From contig SCTL01000880.1 in assembly GCA_004297495.1 (NCBI GenBank), positions 1 to 5,794 of the forward strand: a stretch of 5,794 bases of DNA, in the 5' to 3' direction. Shown here in pieces: positions 1-5,458 of this stretch. Each line of letters starts with the position of its first letter. The first letter of the stretch is position 1. The DNA comes from Verrucomicrobiota bacterium. GTDB lineage: Bacteria > Verrucomicrobiota > Verrucomicrobiia > Limisphaerales > JADLHS01. The notes beneath the pieces are model-generated. The model saw nothing but the letters and a program-made list of their open reading frames with translations, was not told the origin of the DNA and made no database searches. The position numbers and the translations under genes are program-made.

Positions 1-626
1 TAAATCACATACGCGGCGACCACGAGACTGAAGAGCGCGCCGTTATCAAAACCCTCGGACACACCCAGACCGACGGCGAATCCGGCGAGCACCACGCGCA
101 CCCAGCGTTTCGACGACGATTCGTCCGCCAGCAAACCGAGCGCGACGAAGTTGAGGCCGAAACAAATCTGCTGCGTGCCGACGCCCCAGCAAGAGTTGGC
201 GAAGAAATCTCCATTCAACGCCGCCGCCAGACCACCGAGGACGCAAACCGGCGCCGGGAACTTCCATTGCTTGAAACAAAACCACGCGCCGAGCCCGAGG
301 AAGAAAATGGTGAACAGCGCGAAGATTTTGGAATAGACCAGCGGGCTGACGAGGGTTTCAAGCAGACCGTTGATGTTGGGTTGCGCGATGCCGCCGCCGT
401 TGCCGAGCCAGTTGGTGTCCTGCCAGACGCCGGTGAACGCCGCCGGCACGCGCGCCCACGCGGAGCTGATCAATCCGAGCGGCCCGTCGTTGGCGAAGAC
501 GGTTCTGTCCGCGGGGAAACCGTCGCGAAAAAGAACCACGAGCACGACGAGCAGCAGGAGCGCGCACAGACCGAACTCGCGCCAGGTTTGCCGGCAGCCC
601 GCCGGGTTTTTGCCAGATTGACTCAT
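1..626 (-). CDS. Polytopic membrane protein, YfhO/GT-C-like, N-terminal part (runs off left edge)
   Basis: Reading the minus strand from the ATG at 626-624 gives 208 uninterrupted codons to the edge (MSQSGKNPAGCRQTW...), so the 3' end is missing. A TGA lies seven codons upstream in frame with no other usual start between, which fixes the ATG; no clear Shine-Dalgarno is visible. A short basic N-terminus precedes a first membrane helix (about residues 18-33). A soluble, probably extracytoplasmic loop (about 34-98) follows, with VFANDGPLG (43-51) and VWQDTNWLG (67-75). Further hydrophobic segments lie near 100-118, 125-138, 152-167, 176-190 and 196-208. A first helix followed by a long loop with acidic residues (D47, D70) is the plan of GT-C glycosyltransferases and YfhO-like proteins, and I recall similar uncharacterised proteins in Verrucomicrobia. 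Function is inferred; that it is a real coding region is well supported. It is transcribed divergently from the pseudopilin gene. Confidence 0.82.
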   Translation of the reverse strand, partial: MSQSGKNPAGCRQTWREFGLCALLLLVVLVVLFRDGFPADRTVFANDGPLGLISSAWARVPAAFTGVWQDTNWLGNGGGIAQPNINGLLETLVSPLVYSKIFALFTIFFLGLGAWFCFKQWKFPAPVCVLGGLAAALNGDFFANSCWGVGTQQICFGLNFVALGLLADESSSKRWVRVVLAGFAVGLGVSEGFDNGALFSLVVAAYVI

Positions 627-701
627 GCCGATAGTGTTCAGGTTTCAACCCAAAGCGAAATAAGAAAATGGCGCGGCTGGTTCGGAGTTCCGCGTTTACC
701 C

Positions 702-778
702 GGAGCGCGGCTGTGTCGCGCACCAGCCGCAGCACTTGCACCCCGCTGCGGCTGACGCTTAGCGCACAGCCGCGCTCC
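702..778. repeat. Nested palindromic repeat element (REP/MITE-like hairpin)
   Basis: A perfect 14-base outer inverted repeat, GGAGCGCGGCTGTG at 702-715 with CACAGCCGCGCTCC at 765-778, encloses a second perfect 10-base inverted repeat, CAGCCGCAGC at 724-733 with GCTGCGGCTG at 745-754, around an 11-base loop. With T716 bulged, three more pairs (717-719 with 762-764) extend the outer stem. Folded as one strand it is a long GC-rich cruciform or hairpin. There is no T-run after either arm, and it sits between divergent genes, so it is not a typical terminator. It has no coding capacity and no visible target-site duplication. The form suits a short dispersed non-autonomous repeat. From memory, similar GGAGCGCGGCTGTG palindromes recur in Verrucomicrobia genomes, but I cannot verify this. 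No second full copy exists in this window. Confidence 0.8.
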
Positions 779-794
779 CGTCGGAGTTTGCCCT

Positions 795-827
795 GCTTGA
801 CTTCAAACGGTGACGGGTGTTCACTTT
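795..827 (+). promoter_or_regulatory. Promoter-like box upstream of the pseudopilin gene
   Basis: TTGACT at 797-802 is one base from the consensus sigma-70 -35 hexamer. Seventeen bases later, 820-825 reads TTCACT, a weak -10 match. It ends about 25 bases before the ATG at 851 and lies just downstream of the palindromic repeat. Support comes from a similarly spaced sequence at 1674-1706 before the next gene. The -35 part is the stronger evidence; the -10 assignment is tentative, since Verrucomicrobia promoters are poorly known. Confidence 0.4.
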
Positions 828-840
828 TTCCGTCGAGCCA

Positions 841-846
841 GAGAGG
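841..846 (+). promoter_or_regulatory. Ribosome binding site deciding the pseudopilin start
   Basis: GAGAGG lies four bases before the ATG at 851. It supports that start over an in-frame ATG at 668, which would add 61 residues translated straight through the palindromic repeat and the promoter-like box. The spacing is slightly short, but the starts give very different proteins and only the 851 start leaves a normal prepilin leader. Confidence 0.55.
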
Positions 847-850
847 CCTC

Positions 851-1642
851 ATGAAAACGCGACCCCGGATTCAAGGCGCAGAAAGCAGCAAGGGTGATTC
901 GCGTTCGCGCGCGGCCTTCACGTTGATCGAGCTTCTCGTGGTCATCGCCATCATCGCCATTCTGGCGAGCATGCTTCTGCCCGCGTTGAGCAAAGCGAAA
1001 GGCAGCGCCTACACGACGGCCTGCCGGAATAACCTCAAGCAACTGCAAACCGGTTGGACGATGTATCTGTCGGACAATGAAGACCGGATGCCGCCGAACG
1101 CGTGGGATCATAACACGGGAAATTCTGCCGGCAGCCCGGCGGGTTGCTGGGTGGTGGGCAATGCGCGGGAAGTCACTTCCAGCAACATTCAACGCGGCGT
1201 AATGTTTCAATACACGCCGTCCGTTCCGGTTTACCACTGCCCGGCGGACAAGTCGCTGGCGACCGATGGTTCGACCACTCGTTTTCGGAGCTATGCGTTG
1301 GATGGTTACGTCGGGCCGACCGAGACCAGTGGCTCACCGCAGAGAGATAAGCGCAAGTTTACCGAACTTTCAAAGCCCTCGAAGATTCTGACGTTCGTGG
1401 ACGAGAACGAGGAGAGCATTGAGGACGGGATGTTTCCGATCTATGCGCCGCCGAGCACTGAATGGTTGAATCTTCCTGCGAGCCGGCACAACAACGGCGG
1501 CGTGATGGCATTCGCCGACGGGCACGTGGAACTTTGGCGATGGAAGGCGGGTTACCTGAAATTCATTAACCGACCGCAAACCGCAACGTCAGCGCAACTC
1601 CCCGACTTGCAGCGGGTGCAGGACGGAATACCTGATCCTTGA
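851..1642 (+). CDS. Type II-like pseudopilin with prepilin signal and H-X9-DG C-terminal motif
   Basis: This 263-residue protein has a 22-residue basic leader, then AFTLIELLVVIAIIAILA (residues 22-39), the class III prepilin signal and hydrophobic helix. A prepilin peptidase should cut between A22 and F23 and methylate F23; E27 is the conserved Glu5 of the mature pilin. Alanine rather than the usual glycine sits at the -1 position. The remainder is a soluble globular domain. It contains RNNLKQLQTGWTMYLSDNED (59-78), a YHCPAD motif (128-133) and, near the end, H213 followed by nine residues and D223-G224: the H-X9-DG signature of prepilin-processing-associated proteins (DUF1559-like/TIGR04294-type). 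Such proteins occur in tens to hundreds of copies in Verrucomicrobia and Planctomycetes and presumably enter the cell envelope through a type II/IV-pilus-like machine; substrates and roles are largely unknown. No secretion gene is adjacent, so it is an orphan with its own promoter-like box and ribosome binding site. Confidence 0.92.
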   Translation: MKTRPRIQGAESSKGDSRSRAAFTLIELLVVIAIIAILASMLLPALSKAKGSAYTTACRNNLKQLQTGWTMYLSDNEDRMPPNAWDHNTGNSAGSPAGCWVVGNAREVTSSNIQRGVMFQYTPSVPVYHCPADKSLATDGSTTRFRSYALDGYVGPTETSGSPQRDKRKFTELSKPSKILTFVDENEESIEDGMFPIYAPPSTEWLNLPASRHNNGGVMAFADGHVELWRWKAGYLKFINRPQTATSAQLPDLQRVQDGIPDP

Positions 1643-1673
1643 ACGCGGAGACAACGGTTTGCCACACTGGCTC

Positions 1674-1706
1674 GCTTGACTTTCAATCGTGATGTCCGTT
1701 CCCTTT
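1674..1706 (+). promoter_or_regulatory. Promoter-like box upstream of the membrane protein operon
   Basis: TTGACT at 1676-1681, a 17-base spacer and TTCCCT at 1699-1704 sit 36 or more bases before the ATG at 1741. Ungapped, TTGACTT through CTTT matches the pseudopilin upstream box at 22 of 31 positions, including TTGACTT, CGTGA-type core bases and GTTC(A/C)CTTT at the same distance. It is the only promoter-like sequence in the 98-base gap 1643-1740 and would drive all four downstream genes. The -10 element is poor by sigma-70 standards. No terminator for the pseudopilin gene is visible here. Confidence 0.4.
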
Positions 1707-1729
1707 GCGCTCTCCCGGGCACGGCCTGC

Positions 1730-1733
1730 GGAG
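1730..1733 (+). promoter_or_regulatory. Ribosome binding site deciding the membrane protein start
   Basis: GGAG lies seven bases before the ATG at 1741, ideal Shine-Dalgarno spacing. It favours this ATG over an in-frame TTG at 1705, which lies inside the promoter-like box and would add a 12-residue tail without membrane or domain features. Confidence 0.6.
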
Positions 1734-1740
1734 TTTTTCG

Positions 1741-3663
1741 ATGACAAGCGACAACCGAGTCACGGAGCAGCCACAATCTCAGCGCAGCGAATGGCTGTGG
1801 ATTGTGGGCCTGCTGCTCGCGGGCGTGGGCGCGCGGCTGTGGTTGATTGACGCCTTCTCCACGCCGCTGCCGTTCTGGGATTCCTGGGAAGATACGCGCA
1901 CGGTTTTCTCCCCCTACTTCGAGGGCAAACTTACCTGGTCGGCGATGTTCAGCCCGCATAATGAGCATCGGATTTTTTTCACGCGCATCTACGACCTCGC
2001 GCTCCTGCTCTTGGACGGCCAATGGAACAATCAGGTGCAAGCCGTCTTGAATGCGTTCATTTATTCGGGTGGCCTGACCGCGTTCGGCTGCCTGCTCGCA
2101 CGATTGCTCGGACGACAGTTCTGGCCGTTGATCTCACTGCTCGTGGTGTCGTTGCTCGTCCTGCCGTTCGCGTGGGAGAACACCGTCGCCGGATTTCACT
2201 CACAAGCGTATTTCCTGTTCCTCGCGGGATTGCTCACCATCTGGCTGCTTGGTTTTCAACGATGCGGCAGTTGGCCGTGGTGGTGTGGATTGATTGTGGG
2301 AGTGTGCGGTTTGTTCACGATGGGCGCCGGCCCGCTGGCGACTGCGGCGGTGTGCGGACTCGTGGGGCTGCGGCTGTTGAAAAAACCTTCCGCGTGGAAA
2401 CAACAATGGCCGACACTGGTAGTGGGGTTGGTCATCACGGGATTCGGCCTCTCCATCGGCGTGAAAGTTTCCTATCACGAAGCGTTGAAAGCTCATTCCG
2501 CCGGACAGTTTCTCTCGTCGCTTGGGCAATATCTCGCCTGGCCGTGGATCGTGGTTCGGCCATACGCGCTCTTCAACCTGTTTCCCATCTGCTTGCTCGC
2601 TTGGGTGTACTTACGGAATCGCGCCGCGGAAATGAAAGCCGAGGAACTGGCATTGACCATCGGCGGTTGGGCCGGACTGCTGGCGGCGGGTTCGGCCTAC
2701 ACACGCGGCGGCAGCGGTGATCCGTTTCCGCCGTGGCGGCACATGGACGCCACCAGTTTCTCGATGATGGCAAATGCGCTCAGCCTCATTCTGCTGGTCT
2801 CCCGCCACGCGGAGAAAGTGCCGATGCGCCGGTATTTCCGCGTCGCCGTCGGATTGTGGCTGGCCGGTTGCGCGTCTGGGCTGTTGCTGCTGAGTTGGCG
2901 CGCTCTGAGCGTGGACTTGCCGGTTCGTAAATTGAACTTTCACGTTCAAATGATAAAGGCGCGCGCTTACCTGGCGACCGGTGAAAAGCGATTTCTCGAA
3001 AGCAACACCAAGGAACATCACGCGCGCTTTGCCGGCGGAAATGAGCCGCAGGATCATCCGCAGGCGTTCATCAACATGGTCAACGCGCCGCACATTCGCT
3101 CCTTGCTGCCGTCGTGTGTCCGCGATCCGTTGGTCGTGACGCCAAAAGCCGCCGAAGGTTTTACGACCAACGGCAGCGCGGAGATTCACCCGAAAATTCC
3201 CGGCGAAGTCGTTTGGTATTCTTCTGTGTCAGCGAGCAGCCAAGAAAAAAGTTCCTTTGAAAGCCTGCCCATTGGGAAGACGAAGTTTCCCTTCCTGGAG
3301 TTCAGGGTTGTTGCCGGAGACTTGGGTCAGCCCGGCGAATCCTTGAGCGTGGTTGACGTGAGTTCTGGCAAGGAAACGACAGTCCGTCCGCACCGGCCAT
3401 CGGGTGAGCAATGGCAGATTGTTCGCGTCAAATCGCCGGCGGGAGATTTCAAAATCGTCGCCAAGCACGCGAGCGGGAGCGGCTGGTTCGCCTTTCAAGC
3501 GCCGCGCGAAGCGGGCTGGCTGACCGCGATTAGTGACCGGCTGGCATCTTTGGGAATCATTTTTTTCGCGGCTGGGTTGGCGACACTGATTTTTAAGTTC
3601 GTGGTCGTTGGCGACGGTCGTAAGCCGAAGTTAGAAGTTGAAAACAGCCCCGCCCGCCTTTAG
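1741..3663 (+). CDS. Polytopic membrane protein with GT-C-like plan and C-terminal extracytoplasmic domain
   Basis: This 640-residue protein is not a family I can name. A hydrophilic N-terminus (1-17) leads into a first helix (18-38). The first loop then carries W46-D-S-W-E-D51 and a PHNEHR motif (72-77). About ten further hydrophobic segments follow between residues 103 and 386, for example 127-145, 156-171, 179-212, 223-242, 265-290, 303-320 and 366-386. Residues 387-600 are soluble: a linker ending in IRSLLPSCVRDPL (452-464), then a beta-rich stretch (about 480-590) with LEFRVVAGDLG (519-529) and WFAFQAPREAGWL (582-594), resembling a beta-sandwich. A last helix (604-623) anchors a short charged tail. 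Acidic residues in the first extracytoplasmic loop are where GT-C glycosyltransferases keep their catalytic base, so transfer of a lipid-linked sugar is plausible but inferred. It heads a probable four-gene operon with sugar-nucleotide enzymes, which fits. The reading frame is certain; the function is not. Confidence 0.88.
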   Translation: MTSDNRVTEQPQSQRSEWLWIVGLLLAGVGARLWLIDAFSTPLPFWDSWEDTRTVFSPYFEGKLTWSAMFSPHNEHRIFFTRIYDLALLLLDGQWNNQVQAVLNAFIYSGGLTAFGCLLARLLGRQFWPLISLLVVSLLVLPFAWENTVAGFHSQAYFLFLAGLLTIWLLGFQRCGSWPWWCGLIVGVCGLFTMGAGPLATAAVCGLVGLRLLKKPSAWKQQWPTLVVGLVITGFGLSIGVKVSYHEALKAHSAGQFLSSLGQYLAWPWIVVRPYALFNLFPICLLAWVYLRNRAAEMKAEELALTIGGWAGLLAAGSAYTRGGSGDPFPPWRHMDATSFSMMANALSLILLVSRHAEKVPMRRYFRVAVGLWLAGCASGLLLLSWRALSVDLPVRKLNFHVQMIKARAYLATGEKRFLESNTKEHHARFAGGNEPQDHPQAFINMVNAPHIRSLLPSCVRDPLVVTPKAAEGFTTNGSAEIHPKIPGEVVWYSSVSASSQEKSSFESLPIGKTKFPFLEFRVVAGDLGQPGESLSVVDVSSGKETTVRPHRPSGEQWQIVRVKSPAGDFKIVAKHASGSGWFAFQAPREAGWLTAISDRLASLGIIFFAAGLATLIFKFVVVGDGRKPKLEVENSPARL

Positions 3664-3681
3664 GGTTTGCGCCGCTTCATT

Positions 3682-4209
3682 ATGGCCCTCGGCGCACCCG
3701 AAGACGAAATCGTGCTGGACACGAAGTGGTTTCAAGTCGTGGCCCGGCGTCCGCCCGGCTACGCCGATCCGCACTTTTCGCTCAAGACGCACGACTACGT
3801 GGGTATCGTCGCGGTGAATTCTCGGGGAGAATTTCTCCTGGTCCGCCAGTTTCGTCCGACGGTTTGGCAAACCACGCTAGAAATTCCCAGCGGCCACGTT
3901 GACCCCGGTCAGACGCCGGAAGAAGCCGCGCGCATGGAACTGTTCGAGGAAACCGGCTACGAGGCGGAAAAATTTGAATTGCTCGGGGATTTTTCTCCGG
4001 ACACTGGCCGCCTTGGAAATCGCATGTGGGGATTTTTTGCCGGGAACGCCGTGCCTACTTGCAATCCCGCTTACAAGCCCGAACAAGGAATCGAGACAGT
4101 GATTTATCGCGGCGGCATCCACGATCTCGTCCGTGAAAAGGACTTTTGCAGCGCACTCAACCGGGCGTTGCTGTTCGCTGCCGTCATGCAGGGCAAATTG
4201 AAACTTTGA
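3682..4209 (+). CDS. Nudix hydrolase, ADP-ribose/nucleotide-sugar pyrophosphatase type, altered Nudix box
   Basis: A 175-residue cytoplasmic protein. VRQFRPTVWQTTLEIPSG (54-71) is typical of the ADP-ribose and nucleotide-sugar pyrophosphatase branch, which splits NDP-X into NMP and X-phosphate with Mg2+. The Nudix box runs G71-Y93. Against G-x5-E-x7-R-E-U-x-E-E-x-G-U it keeps G71, E86, the metal-binding E89-E90, and G92, but has Q77 in place of the first Glu and M85 in place of Arg. An SPDTGRLGN loop (105-113) lies where this branch usually has its substrate loop, and EQGIETVIY (133-141) follows. Activity is likely because the metal ligands are intact; the substrate is unknown. The start at 3682 is chosen over a TTG at 3667 because AGGG at 3662 would be only one base from the TTG. 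The ATG itself has no good Shine-Dalgarno, so translation may be coupled to the upstream gene, 18 bases away. Confidence 0.88.
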   Translation: MALGAPEDEIVLDTKWFQVVARRPPGYADPHFSLKTHDYVGIVAVNSRGEFLLVRQFRPTVWQTTLEIPSGHVDPGQTPEEAARMELFEETGYEAEKFELLGDFSPDTGRLGNRMWGFFAGNAVPTCNPAYKPEQGIETVIYRGGIHDLVREKDFCSALNRALLFAAVMQGKLKL

Positions 4210-4212
4210 ATT

Positions 4213-5433
4213 ATGTCGAGCCCCTCCAAGTCTTCCAAAAGCAAAACCCCCAAGTCGAAACACGACATCGTGGTCGTTGGCGGGGCCGGTCACGTCGGCG
4301 CGCCGCTTTCAATCGTGCTGGCCAAAAAAGGTTTTCGCACGCTCATCTACGACATCAGCAAAAGCGCCACGGACACTTTGTCCAAAGGCAAACTGCCGTT
4401 CCTCGAAGAGGGCGGAGAGCCGCTGCTTCAAGAAGTTCTCGCCGCCGGGATGCTCGGCTTTTCCAACAACGCGGCGGATATTCGCGGCATCCCTTACGTT
4501 GTCCTGACCATCGGCACGCCAGTGGACGAGTTTCATAATCCCGTCCTCCGCGTGCTGACGGAGTGTATGGATGCCTTGTTGCCGCACTTGTCGGACGAGC
4601 AGACGATCATTCTCCGTTCCACGGTTTTTCCCGGTGCGACGGATTTTCTCGCCGACTATCTGAAAGATTGCGGGAAGAAATGTCTGGTCGCATTCTGCCC
4701 CGAACGTGTCGTGCAAGGCCGGGCGATCAAGGAAATCCAGTCGCTCGTGCAAATGGTCAGCGGCACGACACCCGCCGCCGAAGAATCCGCCGTTCGTCTT
4801 TTCAGCAAGGTCGCGCAAAAGACCGTTCGCATGAAACCAATGGAAGCGGAGTTCGCGAAACTTTTCTGCAACACCTATCGCTACATGCAATTCGCCACGG
4901 CGAACCAGTTCTACATGCTCGCTGATGCCGCCGGCCTGAGTTACGCGCGCATTCGCGAACGGCTCATGGAGGATTATCCCCGGATGCGCGACCTGCCCGG
5001 CGCTGGCTTCGCCGCCGGCCCGTGTCTTTACAAGGACACGCTGCAACTCGTCGCCTTCGCTGAAAACAAACTCGCGCTCGCGCTCTCAGCCATTCAAGTG
5101 AACGAAGGCATGCCCGCCTACATCGTCTCGTGCTTGAAAGAAAAATATCCGCTCAAGAAAATGACCGTCGGACTGCTCGGCATGGCATTCAAAGCCGACA
5201 GCGACGACGGGCGCTCTTCGCTGAGCTACAAACTGAAAAAACTTCTCACGCTACACGCGAAGGAAGTGTTGACCACCGACCCATTCGTGACGACCGACAA
5301 GGCGTTGCTGCCGCTGAACGAAGTGGTGCGCCGTAGCGACGTGCTCATTCTTTGCACGCCGCACTCGGCTTATGCCAAGGCGGATTTGCGCGGCAAGCCT
5401 GTCTATGACATGTGGAATTTCTTCAAGGCGTGA
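4213..5433 (+). CDS. Nucleotide-sugar 6-dehydrogenase (UDP-glucose/GDP-mannose dehydrogenase family)
   Basis: The 406-residue enzyme fits the family that oxidises C6 of an NDP-sugar to a uronic acid with two NAD+. A Lys/Ser-rich tail (1-16) precedes a Rossmann domain with GAGHVG (24-29) and D47 at the end of strand 2, predicting NAD. Catalytic residues appear with the same spacing as in Streptococcus pyogenes UDP-glucose dehydrogenase: T137 in RSTVFPG, E164 in CPERVVQG, K216 and N220 in AKLFCNTYR, nucleophile C271, and D275. The C-terminal UDP-binding domain has GMAFKADSDDGRSS (323-336). The Cys motif is GFAAGPCLYKD (265-275), not the GFGGxCLPKD of classical UDP-glucose dehydrogenases; I recall this variant in O-antigen-locus dehydrogenases, so the substrate could be UDP-GlcNAc, UDP-ManNAc or another sugar. 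Length is normal. The gene starts three bases after the Nudix stop with no clear Shine-Dalgarno, suggesting coupled translation. Confidence 0.93.
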   Translation: MSSPSKSSKSKTPKSKHDIVVVGGAGHVGAPLSIVLAKKGFRTLIYDISKSATDTLSKGKLPFLEEGGEPLLQEVLAAGMLGFSNNAADIRGIPYVVLTIGTPVDEFHNPVLRVLTECMDALLPHLSDEQTIILRSTVFPGATDFLADYLKDCGKKCLVAFCPERVVQGRAIKEIQSLVQMVSGTTPAAEESAVRLFSKVAQKTVRMKPMEAEFAKLFCNTYRYMQFATANQFYMLADAAGLSYARIRERLMEDYPRMRDLPGAGFAAGPCLYKDTLQLVAFAENKLALALSAIQVNEGMPAYIVSCLKEKYPLKKMTVGLLGMAFKADSDDGRSSLSYKLKKLLTLHAKEVLTTDPFVTTDKALLPLNEVVRRSDVLILCTPHSAYAKADLRGKPVYDMWNFFKA

Positions 5434-5458
5434 TTGACGCCGCCTCCGTGAGCGACAC

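Noticed and set aside
267..755. Plus-strand open frame of 162 residues
   Set aside because: Highly charged low-complexity product that is antisense to the clear membrane protein on the minus strand and then runs through the palindrome; a shadow of a GC-rich gene.
702..778. Palindrome as a rho-independent terminator
   Set aside because: No T-run on either strand after the stem, and both flanking genes start, rather than end, next to it.
668..850. A 61-residue N-terminal extension of the pseudopilin from the ATG at 668
   Set aside because: It would be translated through the palindromic repeat and the promoter-like box, is Ser/Arg-rich without domain features, and would bury the prepilin signal 83 residues in. 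The ATG at 851 has a ribosome binding site and gives a normal leader.
1705..1740. TTG start for the large membrane protein
   Set aside because: No ribosome binding site fits it and it overlaps the promoter-like box; the ATG at 1741 has GGAG at seven bases.
1830..1841. GCGCGGCTGTG inside the membrane protein gene, matching 11 bases of the palindrome arm
   Set aside because: It encodes part of a continuous first helix and has no partner arm or surrounding repeat sequence, so chance similarity in GC-rich DNA is the better explanation.
4309..5046. Minus-strand open frame of 245 residues
   Set aside because: Lies wholly antisense to the nucleotide-sugar dehydrogenase, whose catalytic residues are all recognisable; no domain seen in the antisense product.
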